From Ophiura sarsii (taxonomy: Eukaryota; Echinodermata; Ophiuroidea; Amphilepidida; Ophiuridae): a stretch of DNA of 64,000 nt. The stretch covers positions 33,840,811-33,904,810 of the forward strand of contig CM069445.1 in NCBI GenBank assembly GCA_035610835.1, in the 5' to 3' direction. Shown here in pieces: positions 49,551 through 61,757 of this stretch (position 1 is the first letter of the stretch; every line of letters begins with the position of its first letter). The notes under the pieces are model-generated. The model was given only the letters and a program-made list of their open reading frames with translations. It was not told the origin of the DNA and made no database searches. The position numbers and the translations under genes were made by a program.

Positions 49551-49955
49551 TTGCAATTTGCCCGGGTCAATTGCGGGGACCCAAAAGTTGAGAAAGCAAA
49601 GCGCATCACCACGTTGTTCTCAAAGAAGATTGTTGAAAAGGTTAACCGTTTTGTTTACATCGATAAAGGAATTTCCCCAAGTTCACAAGATATGATCAGT
49701 GGATTTAACTTGACATTTCAAGATTTTCCCGGACTGTTTATGGTCGATATTTTGGTAGCATTTCCAAATTTTGTTTTGTGCGAAAAAACCCCCCACAATT
49801 TCGCGAAATCTCTGCATACCTTGAGAAAACTGAAGGAAATGGTAAAATCCGAGAATCACGATGAGAAAGCCATGATCGCTGTTTCATACGGGGCCTAGAA
49901 AACTGAGGGAAATGGTAAAATCCGAGCAACACGATGAGAAAACCATGATCACTGT
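49551..49955 (+). other. Open stretch (115 codons) with duplicated end, possible transposon fragment
   Basis: An ORF at 49551-49898 (starts MQFARVNCGDPKVEKAKRI) covers a GC-richer stretch. Its last part, GGAAATGGTAAAATCCGAG ... CGATGAGAAAGCCATGATC, is repeated in tandem just downstream (49896-49955). Part of it recurs at 48845. I recognise no domain, and repetition suggests mobile-element origin. Confidence 0.25.
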
Positions 49956-50849
49956 TTCTTACGGGGGTCTATAGATGGGGTGACAGGTGACGTCACACCG
50001 GGCAAAACGTGGCTATTGCTATTGTTCTTTGCCCGGCGGTTTGCGCGCGCATCATGTTTTGTTTAGGACCTGTGCTTTTAAAACTCGCGCCAAAGCATTA
50101 TAAAGGGCAATACGGCATAGCTGATAGTGTTGTGGTCATATGCTGTTCCCTCAAGCGTGTATCGACAGTCCAGTCCCTTCGCCCGTTGCGTTTGTTGATA
50201 AACATTGGATGTAAACAACGGTCACCTCATCTATAGGTTTATAGGTTGGTGCTCCCAAAACTGAAATGGTACGCTCAGTCCGGGGGGAGGGGGGGGGGGG
50301 ATATGAGGTCACAGGGATGAGCCGCCAAATAGGGTCCGATTTATTACCCCTCTGGTAAATGATTGACCCCTTTTCATAGCCATTTTTGGTAAATTTATGG
50401 GTCTAAAATCATTAAATTTGCTATTTTTCACAGACATTTGAGTCAAATCTGTCAAATCTGTACATAATGTGATGCGATCTGTGAAAACCTGTCGGATGTT
50501 GCAAAATGTGAACTAGGGATTATGGGTAAAATAAAAATAATAACAAATTAAATTAAAAAAAGGAATTTCTTTTTAAAGATTTTTTAAAGAAAAAATTAAA
50601 TTTCAATACTTTGTGTCATCATATTTCATGAAATTTCACCTTCAAAAGCTTTAAGTCACTTTTATTTTTAACCTTATAATGTTATTCTATTGACTTGTGT
50701 CTTTTTTGGCCTGCATGTTTTCATGATTTCTTGTTTTGTAGCTTTTTAAGACGTCACAATCATCATTCAATGATGATTTATTTTTACAATTTGTGGATAA
50801 ATCATTAAATTGCCTCATAAAACAAGAAATTATGTGTCAGGAACCCTCA

Positions 50850-51140
50850 AAGTGTAATAACCCTAACCCCCTGAGGCACCTTTTCCAAAGAATTTTTTTC
50901 ACGGCAAAATAGCGAGGGGAAAAAGTACCCCCACTCCCCCGGGCTTCGAACCCCGGACCTCTGGGTTCGGAGGCAGACGATCTACCGCTAGGCCCCGGGG
51001 GGAAACCATACATGGCGGAGTATATTCCGCCCTGTATATACCCTGGGGCCATTATTTCATCGAAAAACTGCCGACCCAGGTGACTTAAGCACACCGCATC
51101 GTAGTAATTCGTAGTACTTAAAAGTGTTAGGGTTAATGAG
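50850..51140 (-). repeat. Inverted-repeat-bounded element containing a tRNA-like promoter
   Basis: CAAAGTGTAATAACCCTAAC at the left and AAAGTGTTAGGGTTAA at the right form imperfect inverted ends. On the minus strand the interior has TAGCGGTAGATCG (A-box-like) and, about 30 bp later, GGTTCGAAGCC (exact B-box consensus), within GCCTCCGAACCCAGAGG resembling a damaged anticodon arm. The anticodon stem and T-stem each contain mismatches, so a functional tRNA is unlikely. Confidence 0.45.
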
Positions 51141-52811
51141 ACCAAAATTAGAAAAAAAATGAAAAACAAAAAATAGTGAAAAAAATCGCTCCTTAATAAC
51201 CCCTAACCCCTAATTGTACAAATTGTTGGAGTCTGCTCTGACAAATTATTTTCTGAGTGATTTCTCTAGTTTTGTTGTTCATAAATAGTATTCCATGGTT
51301 TGACACTGTGTTGCCGCCCTTTTTAACAGTGTTTCCTGCTATAATCGCAGCTTTTACACTTTAAGTGAACAGAATACTATAGAAGCTAGGCTTTATGTTG
51401 AAAATGAAAGCAAATATGTTGAGAAATTCCTTAAATTGGAATCAGATTTCCATTCTGAGTTGGTAAAGTTCTGTGATGACTTTTTCACAGAAAATACAGT
51501 CAAGATAGATTTATTGGTCCAGGAAAGTCTTTCCTGATAACTTCAAACTTTATTATAAGAGAGAAAAAAATATGTGGAAAAATGTGAAAAAGATCACATA
51601 TTATTACTGAAAGTATGCAAAGATATCGAATGTTCTATCCTGATTTTTAAAAACCAATAACTCAAGAAAATAATATGGTGTATGAATTGATGTTTCACTT
51701 TATATCAAACAGAATTTCATCTTGGTCTCTTGCTTTTCCTATGGAATTTAATTGGGGGAGGGGTGGGGAGGCAAGGAGTAGTACTTGGCGATGAGACAAA
51801 CAACTGGGAGTTTGTCAACTAGATACAGAGGCATGTCTCATGTCAAGTTCACATATTTGGCAATGAATGACAGTTACATGTAGCTTGTTTCTAATACAGA
51901 AAGCATTGCTTGAATTTCTGACATTCTTACAAATGCACTAAGTGAGAGTGCAGTAACAGCCAATTTGTACGCTACAAACTTTTTTTGAACAGTTATCACT
52001 AGCAGATAGTGGCTCATTCCATTATCATCACATGGCAAATGAAAGGAATGTTATCTCTGCTCAGGAAAAAAAAAACGAAAAATAAAATGAAAGCCAATTA
52101 GATGAAGATATGGGTATGGCCAGTATTTCTTTGTCGCCATGTCACCAGAAAAAATATTTTTCTTGGTTGATTCGGATTTATACATGTATACTAAATTATC
52201 ATAGCTTTACAAATTATTATCGTAATCGCGACAATGCAAAATTATCGCGACAAATGATAATACAAAAAAAAGGAGGAGATTGTTGTGTTGCCCTCAAGTG
52301 AAATATTTTAGATGGGTCAGTAGGCAGCATACACAATTTCCCAGAAAGAAGATTAGATTTACCTCCACTTTGTATATATTTTGTTATTTCTTTATTTCGA
52401 AAAGCAATGTTCCAGCCTCTAGACGGTATTCATAATTGGCGATTTCATGAGGGATCGAGACATCCTCGATAAACATACCATCTTGTACTTTTACTGTAAA
52501 TCATCATAATGATTATCAGTCTCGCTCGAGTGAATGAATTTTCCTGAGCAAGTGCTAAATATTGACACTCAATTCAAGTGAAGTATGGAGGAGGGGGAAA
52601 AACAGTGCTGACCAATATTGCCTCTGTATCTAAGCTTAAATGAAAGCTATTTTGAAGTAACGAGGGATTTTTCAATATCAGAAAACTCAACCAAAGATGG
52701 GCTACTGACGCACTTTATGTTATTCCTAGTTTCAAGTTCAATTATTAAGTTTCATGTTCAATTAATCGTAAGTCCACTAGGTCATACAAAATCATCCAAC
52801 ATGCTACTTTG

Positions 52812-55107
52812 TAAATAGAATCGGTAGACCGAATTTACCGGTAAAATTCGGTAAAGAATTGAAATTCGGTAACCGGTAAGCTTATTTCCTCCCAAAACGA
52901 TAACCGAAAATTCGGTAAAGTGCCTGAAGGCATCAATAAATAATAGTGCCTTTTGATTGTCCCGCGACCAATTACCTTGTTGTCTGAAGTGCCGCATGCG
53001 ACACGAGCCTATAATCTATCCCATACGGTCGTCCATCTTTATAATAAAGCCCGCTGAAGGAGTTGTCAAAATGTGTGATCAATCAATACATTATTAAGCT
53101 TGTTGTAGCAAGCACAGACCACGAGACACAACAAAACGTTGCGTCAACGATTGCAGCATCAGCCCTGTAGTCAGAGTTCATATGAATGCACACAATACAC
53201 CAGTCGCATCACGGAACGAGGTCATCGCCAGGTTTGCGTTTTAATAGTTTTTTAAATGTGTTAGAAATAAATAAAAATGGGCTAAATACCATTTATTTTT
53301 TGATGGTTGCGATAACTATGAACAATAGTAATAAATAAATGCTATTCAAAGATATGATATATTTCATTTATCTCGTGGATTTTAAATTATTGGTAGTTAT
53401 TTCTAAAATTGTCACTATTTAATTTTAAGATTTTAAGATTTTTATTAAATTTTTATTCTTATTAAATTATTAATGTAATAAAACTGGGTTTTTTATTTTT
53501 TTATTTACTCTGTATTTGTTTATTGTTTATCTGTGATTGTATTCCTTTTTAATATTATTAATTGAATCTATTTGTTAAATTGTTACCATTTCCGTTTTGG
53601 GGATTTTAAGATTTTTCATTAAATTGATGTAATAATAACATTAAATTGATGTAATAATAACATTTGAAATTGATTGATTATATGATCTATTTCATTTATC
53701 GCGTGGATTTTTATTAAATTAATATAATGACACTTTTTCATATTTGTTAATTCTTATTTACTATGTATTTATTTTTATATCTGTGATTGTATTCCTTGTT
53801 AATAATATTTATTGAATCTATTTTTTAAATGGTCACTATTTCCTTTTTGGGATTTTAATTTTTTTTAAATTTAATTAATGTAATAATAAACTTTTTCATA
53901 TTATTTTTTTTATTTATTTACTCTGTATTTATTTTTTTATCTTTGATTTTATTCCTTTTAAAAATATTTATTTTGGAAAGTTTAGTATATTTATTTTGTT
54001 TTAGCGTTAATTTACTTGCGTAATCTATGGTTTGAAATGTTCGAATTCGTTTTAAAAATAAATACTAGAAGCATTATTTTTCATCTGAGAATGAATATTA
54101 TAATTGTGTCTGTTATTAGTCGTGATTTATTATTTCCATCCAATCGAAAAAACCTGCAGTGCAACACTACGAAATCAACTTATTTGATGTCACCGCCAGG
54201 TTTTTTTCAAGAGCGGTTGTTTATTCCGAGCACGCACGTGTTTTCATCAAAAGGCTATTGCATGATTTTCCGTGCCAGACCACGTGGCTAAAAAAATTGG
54301 GACATGCGTAATCTAATAATTGTTCTGATACCCACACGGTGTGAATGGGGGGTATAATGTGTAATAGAAAAGTCACCGCACGCATGATTAAAACAAGTGG
54401 TGTGACCCACGTGGTCGGCAGGGTCATGCGTGGTTCATCTGAATTGTCAGTGATCTGTGGTTTTGAGGTCGTGGTCGGCAGAGTCATGCGTGGTTCATCT
54501 GAATTGTCGGTGATCTGTGGTTTTGAGGTGTGGCAGGCCCAGGCATGCTTTTCTTGAAGGGGGAATAGCAGTAGGCAGTTCCCACGCTAAATGAACAAAC
54601 AAGTTATGTGACTGGGCGGTGACCTGAGGCCTACGTGACTGACCAAAAGTAGAGTAAAACAATAGAATCAACTTTAAAATCGGAATTATCTGGGCTTGTT
54701 TTTACTAGTAAATAGGCCTAATGTCTTCCGTCCAGGAATTAGTGGACTGGCGGTGAGCAAATAAAGTACTTAGGAAAGGTGCCCGGGAAATTGTGGAATA
54801 TACGGTAATGCTATTGATGTTATAAATTGAGGTAGGTTGACAAATAGTCATACAAAATTGCGCTAAAATGGCCTTGCAACTCAATGTTACCGCATGTTTG
54901 AGACAATCGCGGCTTGCGCTAAAATGGCCTTTGCAACTCATTACCGCATGTTGAGACGATCGCGGCGGCATAATTTGAATAATATAATTGATTGCAGATA
55001 CCTTTATCACTGTCTAAAATTTCATCTATAAACCGGTTTACCGACCTTTATCGGTAATTAGCTATCGATTACCGATAATCGATCCAATCGATCACCGATT
55101 CTATTTA
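52812..55107 (-). mobile_element. 2.3-kb non-autonomous hAT-type element, copy 2 (inverted)
   Basis: Reverse complement of 40554-42849 and exactly the same length (2,296 bp). In spot comparisons along the element I saw one substitution, in an A/T run (near 53910), so the copies are very young or homogenised. Flanks: CTACTTTG (52804-52811) and CAATCACA (55108-55115), which are the reverse complements of copy 1's left and right flanks respectively. Confidence 0.8.
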
Positions 55108-56837
55108 CAATCACAATAAGACAATCACGCTTGTACGTCATGATACATGCGTGCCAAGTGTTGAATCAACTTTTCTATCATAGCGTTTACATGCATTTTC
55201 AATACAGTTATGACAATAAAGAAAATAACGCGAAATTGCCTATTTTGTCGAATGGCAATCAGGCCCATTTTCTAACATATTTATGCGATCATATTGTTTC
55301 ACTATCTCAAGTACATTTCCCGACAAATAACCACTTGTGTGACCAAGATAAAACCATATTTCACAGTCGCACTTTCCCCTTGACCTATACCGTGACCTTT
55401 CGCGTCAGGTCGCTTTAGCTTACTTGTAGTAAGCTAAAAACAAATTTGGTGTTTTTTAAGCTTCACTTCAAATTATCAGCCTCTTAAACTGTCTTGCACT
55501 TTTCAGGCTTTCTCTCACCAATGATGATACTCCTCCACGCAACTGTCACTTGCTAAGCACACTTTAGTACTGTAAACAAATTTTTAAAAACCTCAGAATT
55601 TCATTTTTGCAACGCCCTCATAAATGCTATCGCTAACATTATATACACAGCTTGATCATATAAAAACCTGCATCTACTATGTTTAATGCAGAGTATATAT
55701 AATAAATACACCAACAAGTGAATCGGCATAGTTTTCAGCATTAACATTTTTATATTATGTACAAAAAAACATTTGTAATTCAAAATGGAGGTCGACTATT
55801 ATAATTAAATGTCAAATTTCTGTGCTACTGTTGTGAATCTGGAGATAGAGTGACTATGAAAATCAAATTTCAGTCAGTTCACAGCAACTTTCTCACACAA
55901 TGATAATTTACTTATCAAATGATGACTCAATTTATGGAACCCACATATAAAATAGGAGATGTTGTTATCAGTGCCGGAACATGCCCGGCACGACGACGAC
56001 CCCACGTAACAATTACCTATGTAACGTACCATAGAAACTTTGCCGTCCCTAGCGCTGCCGCAAGCAGATGGAAAGAAATCACCAAGGTTGTTTTTCCATT
56101 TAATCACCATCCATTTCAATATAAAACCAACGAAAAATAGCAAGTTTTTGGCAAACAAAAGACACTCAGGGGTGTAAAAGGCAGGGTCATGCATACACCG
56201 CCAACAAAGAGGTCCAGGTACCGTGAGCCAGTCAAGCTTGCATGAGTTTTCAGATGGAGTTGTTATTAAACAAAAGCCACTAGCTGTACGATACAAAACC
56301 ACTGCACACTACCATCTGTCTCTTTGCATGTACTCTCTCCTCACTGCCTCATTTGATGCAGAGTAATACTTTTCTTTTACAGGGTTGCCAGAGCTCTTAT
56401 ACAATGCGCTATAAGCATAGGACACCCACACAACAAGAACATATAAAAACAAGTTTATTTGCAACTCTTTTACAATATTATGTACAAGTAGCACTTGATA
56501 AGGCAAAAAAATTGTTTGTTTGTCCATTTCCAAAAACTGACAATTTTTTTTTTAAATGTACAAATGATTGATGAATACCAACCAACTCTAATTTAGGAAA
56601 TTCCAGAAAAAGGGGTTTTTCTCCAAAATTTTGCTTACCGAAAATACACGAAAATATTTATATTTTAAAAACTGTTTCTTTTCTCTTCTAAACTGTTATA
56701 AAACATGAATGAAGTGATTTAATAGTAAAAATATTCCCATTCACATCTTATTTAGCAACTATTTTTAAACATCTTTTGAATGTGAGTGAGTGATTTATAT
56801 TTCAAATCTGACCTATCAACCCTACCCTTCCCTTTAG

Positions 56838-56874
56838 AGGGAATAAACAAAACAAAACAAAACAAAACAAAACA
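56838..56874 (+). repeat. (AAAAC)n microsatellite
   Basis: Six or so AAAAC units in a row. Confidence 0.85.
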
Positions 56875-58361
56875 AGTCAAAACAATTGTAATTTATCCTT
56901 TTTTCTTCTTCTTAAAAGACATAAACATATTATTATTTGTAATCTTTTTACAGGTATCGACCCTAAAAAATTCAAGGGTGATTTTGAGAATGAAAAAAAA
57001 GAAAAAAAAGGTTCATAATAAATAATAGAAGATTTAGCAAAACTCTTGACAAAAAACTCGCGAAAATTACCGCCCACCAAATATTTTATTTACAAGGATT
57101 TTGAAAAAATCAAATCAGGCCCAAAGGTCCCACGAAGTGCAGATGTTGTACATTTTTCAGGCAGGTTTTTTATGATTTTAATTTAACAAATCATCTAAAA
57201 TAATCATTAGGCCTAACAAAAATAAATGTTTGTTTCCGGTAACATGCTGACAAAAAAGAGGGTCGGTCGGGAACATTTTTTATTTTACAAAAAAATTATA
57301 TTTTAGATTCAACATTTTGACGACATCGCAATCTGAACGCCAACTTTCGAGGCAAATTTCATGAAAACGTGCAACTTTTTGGGAAATGTGGAACAAGATT
57401 TGGATGGTCCGTACAGGGGGGGAGTCTAAGGATGGGTGTGCCCCCTCAAATTTTGAAGATTTTCAACCCCACGAATGACGCGACGCCATGCCATTTGGTG
57501 CACAATTTTCACACGGAATTGCCACACCACCCCCGTACAATTTTGTTTTTTAGTGTTTCTAGTTAATCATATTCAAATAGTCTTTGAGTCAATGTAGCAT
57601 ACTTGAAGGAGCTCAATTTAACATCTTATTTTAGATTTACACAACATACGTATAATGCACAAATCATGAACAAAAATAACAGGGTCAGAAATTCGACGCG
57701 AATCCGCGAATCCATTCGCGCAAAGATTCGCATACATTATCACTGACGGGAATCCATTTGGATTCGCGTAAAAATCATGCAAAGTTGTGGCCTATTTCGT
57801 TGTGTTACAGGTCTTCTTTACCAACCTTCATTTTGCTCCGAAAAATCGCTAAAATTCGATCGCTTGAGTCACGATTGAAATACCAAAGCGCCATGTTGTT
57901 TCGATTCGATTCCTTTTGTGCCCATGGTGCACCGAAATATTAAAATGTCCAGATGGATGCGGCCGTTCCCAAATCGTAACATACTACATCCCCCATTCTT
58001 CAATATTACCGTATGGCCGCAAAAGCTGTACTAAATGTCGGAGCCTGCAAGCTAGCGACGAAAGAGGGCGACTGAGAGTTACAGTCTAATCGTAACACTC
58101 GGCGACTTGAGAACAAGACTAGCATCAAAACAGTGACGTCATGATTATAAATGCGCAGAAACCGACATTTTGTACCGATTTTAAACTGACAGAAAAAATG
58201 CTGCGCAGGTACATGTAATCCAATGGGTTTTTTAACTCTGACGAAAACGAAATATTAACTGCCAATACTTTAGGATTTATGATACTTTTTCTAGTTATTT
58301 GAAGATGAAACTCAATCTTTGTAGGTTTGGCTTTGATGCTACGTAATCAGAGATCAAGTAG

Positions 58362-59214
58362 CACTGTCCGGACAGGGGTCAGACCCCCACCCTTTTTATT
58401 TTTGCCCCACCCTTTTTACAGAGCCACCCTTTTTATTTGGGAATGTTCAACCCCCACCCTTAATACCGAAAAGGGGATATTTTGATCATTTTGTGCATTC
58501 AAATTTGAAAAGGCTCTCATTGGAAGAAAGGACATTCAAATTCAAAGGCACTCATTGGAAGAAAGGACAAAGTGGCAGAAACATCCCGGGAGCCGTTTTG
58601 TTTTTCGGGCGGGTCCCGGGATTCCCGAAATTATTCATCAAAAAATATAATTGAAAAATAAAATAAAAATATAAGCTTACTTAAAAAAGCACCTTGCCAG
58701 CTATATCACGATTATTTAATGCAAATTTATAGAGTAGATTCATTTCAAATGGATTTATTTTATCAAATCAGTGAATTTTTTGTACTCTTATGCTCCCTAA
58801 AATGTGATATTACGCTGCGTACGACACTTTCGTAGTCCCGTCGAATTTTGAAAAAATGTCACGATTTCAACAATAGATGGCGCTATATAACAACAAACCA
58901 GGGAGCTCCCTGGTTTGTTGTTATATAGCGCCATCTATATTGTTGAAACCAATTTAAAGATGGCAACTTTTTAATTTCGAATCGGAAGTATCGGACCCGA
59001 TATTGGATACATATTTATGACATAACTAGCGCTAGCGAGCCGACCGTATTTTGATTATTTTGATGATTGCTGAGAAACCCCCACCCTTTTTATTTTATCG
59101 CCACGCTTTATACAACTACACCCTTTATATCAGAAATATTCTAACCCCCACGCTTTTGTAAATATTTTGATTTCTGAAGTCCCACGCTGTATAAAGCGTG
59201 CCGTCCGGACTATG
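58362..59214. mobile_element. TIR element with TGTCCGGAC ends, 5-bp target duplication (innermost)
   Basis: AGTAG at 58357-58361 and 59215-59219. Family C copies 1 and 3 have the uninterrupted site GATCAAGTAGGGAATC. The ends are CACTGTCCGGAC and, inverted, CATAGTCCGGAC (10 of 12). The interior has CCCCCACCCTTTTTAT-like direct repeats and a strong hairpin at 58865-58948. No ORF. Superfamily uncertain. Confidence 0.72.
58865..58948. repeat. Near-perfect hairpin with arms of about 41 bp
   Basis: TTTCAACAATAGATGGCGCT ATATAACAACAAACCAGGGA meets its inverse directly at GAGCTC. The only difference I see is a 2-bp AT insertion in one arm. Confidence 0.8.
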
Positions 59215-60546
59215 AGTAGGGAATCTTTTTGCGTCGCACTTTTGCTAAATTAATGTGCATTAGCATCGCAAAGTCTTCTATAGTGTTTCGCATTTCGCGA
59301 TGCTACATTTGGTTAATGCACTCTGCAGGTATTGCTGGGCTTGAACTCTACTCCCGGTGTGTTTGAGGGAATTCACGGAGAGTGAGACTTACGGGATACG
59401 GGTACCCGTGACACGCACACGTGTATAGAATGACCCGTGTCACGTAGATTCTCGCAAGATGCATTTTGCGTGAATCCATTTGCGAGAATCCAGATTCTCG
59501 CAAAATTCCCCTGCGAGAATCCAAATGGATTCTCGCACTTGGTCGCGAATTTCTGACCCTGAATAATTACCCTGAAATTGTATATTAAATCTAGAATATT
59601 AAATCATTATTCGGGTTTCAGCATTTTCATGTTGACAATAGATCGCGATGTTGAGAAATCCATTTTAAGTTTGCGATTGCGGCTTGATCGACCTCATGGT
59701 CGAGATCTTGCGAGATTCGCTCATCGTTTTACACCGTTTAAATCATGCAAATTCACGCCAAGAGTGTACATAGGTTTACATTGGAGGAAGGGATTTCCCC
59801 ACAACATCACACGTGCGGTAATCTCACGATTCTTTGCTGAAACCCGATCCAATCTCTTCTGTGTAGGGGATAGGGGACAATCGCAGCAGCTGCAGTGGAG
59901 CAACGTAAAACTGGGGATTTAATTTATTTTATTTATAGTAAAAAGTAACTTCAGAATTGTTGCAGAATTCATGGAAATGGGTACATTCAAATTGGACCTT
60001 CGGGAAAATGGGAATGTAAAACTAAATGGGAATGTAAAATTTTTATTCTCTCAATACATTTCCGTAAATTTGGACTGAAAAGATACGAACGGTAGGCAGA
60101 AAATAAATTTTATTTTTTCAAAATGTTGATAAAATGTGTACGGTCGGCAGGTTTTGAGAGGGTCGGTCGGGTTACCGGAAACAAACATTTATTTTTGTTA
60201 GGCCTTAATCACACAGTATACTTTTATTTTTTCTTAGGGAGTGTTCAGAAATACTTTGGTGGGCTGGGCAACTTTCATTTGTCGGTATCTTAACTTTTTT
60301 GAACCCCCCTCCCCCTTTACAAACTGGAAAACGTTTTGACCCCCCTTCACAAAGTTAAACACTTTTTTGACCCCCTCCACCCCCGGTTCAAATGGGTTTG
60401 TATCATAGGTGTTAATCCCTGGGAATGGGGGGGCGGGATACATCGTTGGATTAGGAATAAAGCCAATCGCATTGGCAGAAAAAGGTGAAGCGACAAGACT
60501 ATACCAATGGAACAAATGTGTGCGTAGCCCGCAAAAATCTTTCAAG

Positions 60547-60897
60547 TAGCGCCCTCTATCATTGATTTTTACTATGTAAGCAGATTTTCTTGCAGATTTT
60601 CTTTTTTTATCATTTAATCATAAAGATCTTCCAAGTTACAAATCGATATGATTCCTAATTACTTCAAAATCATGGTTTGAAAATAGATTGTACCGCTACG
60701 GTACAATCTATTTTTCAAACGTTACTCTAAATTCACTCTAAAACTATGATTTTGAGGTAATTAGAAATTGTATCGTTCTGTAACTTCAAATATATTTATG
60801 ATTTATGATCAGAAAATTAAATCTGCAAGAAAATCTGCTTCCAACTTTTTTTTCGAGGCTTGTGGGCGTCCCCTGGAAAAGATCACATAATATACCT
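60547..60897. mobile_element. TTAA-target MITE, truncated copy
   Basis: The right end GATCACATAATATACCT is followed by TTAA (60898-60901). The arms match the element at 38604-38967 (CAGATTTTCTTGCAGATTTT, TTCCAAGTTACAAATCGATA). The left terminal about 40 bp is missing. A secondary hairpin (AATAGATTGTACCGCTACGG and inverse) sits near its centre. Confidence 0.6.
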
Positions 60898-61757
60898 TTA
60901 AGTTGCCATGATTGAGACATTTTGGCTCTATTAGGGACGCACCATTATCTAGATACTCAGAGGGGTGGCATGGAAGGTTTTTTTTAAAAATAAGATGACC
61001 CACTGCTGAGTAAAAAAAAAAAGAAGATGACTCACCCAACTCAATGTTAAGAAAAACAGTAAAACCTAAAAAAAACAACTTTGCCACCTTTGCTAAAAAT
61101 AAAAAAACATGGCCAAATTATGCCCCTGCCTATGTGCCCAAGAGGACAGGTTAACGAATGCTGGCTATATTTTCTACAAAGGGAGTGTGATTCTGATTTT
61201 TTTTAGTATGTTGTGAGAATTAAGATGGACCATCATCTTGGTGATGAATTTGACAAAATATTGATCATCCTGGAATAATGGTAGAAAATGTTGATTTTTG
61301 GTATATATTGCTAATTTTGCAAATTCTGAAATTGGCAGGCGCATAAGCAACATCCCCACAAAATATAGTGCCTGTGGAAATATTTTGGGTGAATTTGTAA
61401 TATTCAACACTTTATTAGCTTTAAATGTGTCTAAATATAAGTTTAGAAAAAATCCTTACAAGTTACAACCTATCAAAATTGTCAAAATGAGCCAAAGCAA
61501 CAAAGCAGAACAAAGCGTCCGAGATAAGGCATACAAATTTTACACAGTGTTTCAAAGGGGAAATCCAGAAAAGTACAAAAATGTGACCCAAACCATGAGG
61601 CAGAATCCGGCAGTAGCTAATTTGATTTAAGAGCACAAATGTGGGACAAGGTAAAAATTCAAATTCATGAAAATAAAGAGTTAAACTACATTTTGAGGTA
61701 TTTAATTTTCAATTACTCCATTGATTTTTTAACAAAACGAACCTTAATTGCCCTTAA

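Larger units (their letters stand above)
42850..52811. other. Segment of about 10 kb between inverted hAT copies, apparently flipped
   Basis: Its two ends carry TGTGATTG and CTACTTTG, the inner halves of two target duplications whose partners sit outside the opposite element copies. This pattern is expected after recombination between the inverted copies. Contents: mostly unique AT-rich DNA, a palindromic stretch (44613-44779), the 127-bp tandem array at 45583-46500, the foldback at 47590-47825, tRNA-like repeats at 48415-48500 and 50850-51140, and a duplicated stretch at 49829-49955. No gene identified. Confidence 0.6.
57855..59446 (+). mobile_element. Repeat family C, copy 2 (third nesting level)
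   Basis: It starts inside the family (TTCGATCGCTTGAGTCACGA, as in copy 3 at 63377) and runs to GACCCGTGTCACGTA. It is interrupted at 58362-59214. Because the start is internal, it entered as a truncated copy or by recombination. Confidence 0.6.
57680..59561 (-). mobile_element. TIR transposon with CAGGGTCAGAAATTCG ends, copy B (second nesting level)
   Basis: AATAA on both sides (57675-57679 and 59562-59566). Its first about 175 bp and last about 115 bp are the inverted ends of copy A (8595-9851). Its middle is replaced by, or has received, family C sequence (57855-59446). No transposase. Confidence 0.72.
57210..60204 (+). mobile_element. Harbinger-like element, 3.0 kb, outermost of four nested elements
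   Basis: The 34-bp TIR beginning GGCCTAACAAAAATAAATGT and ending CCGGTAAC is exactly inverted at the right end. TTA occurs at 57207-57209 and 60205-60207. The subterminal GAGGGTCGGTCGGG is also mirrored. Without the insertion at 57680-59561 it would be about 1.1 kb with no transposase. A fragment of the same family begins at 63086. Confidence 0.75.

Noticed and set aside
50925..51003. Functional tRNA gene on the minus strand
   Set aside because: B-box is perfect, but the T-stem and anticodon stem contain mismatches, the anticodon loop would be 8 bases, and no matching acceptor stem is found.
50861..51206. Telomere-like CCCTAA/TTAGGG words
   Set aside because: Only isolated single units at repeat ends; no tandem array.
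55874..56302. 142-codon minus-strand ORF as a possible exon
   Set aside because: Cys-rich but with no recognisable motif. An opposing 73-codon ORF covers the same bases, and there is no convincing acceptor/donor pair giving a long exon.
61298..61630. 110-codon ORF ending QTMRQNPAVANLI as a possible gene
   Set aside because: The last 48 codons look more polar and coding-like, but there is no splice site, homology or neighbouring exon to support it.
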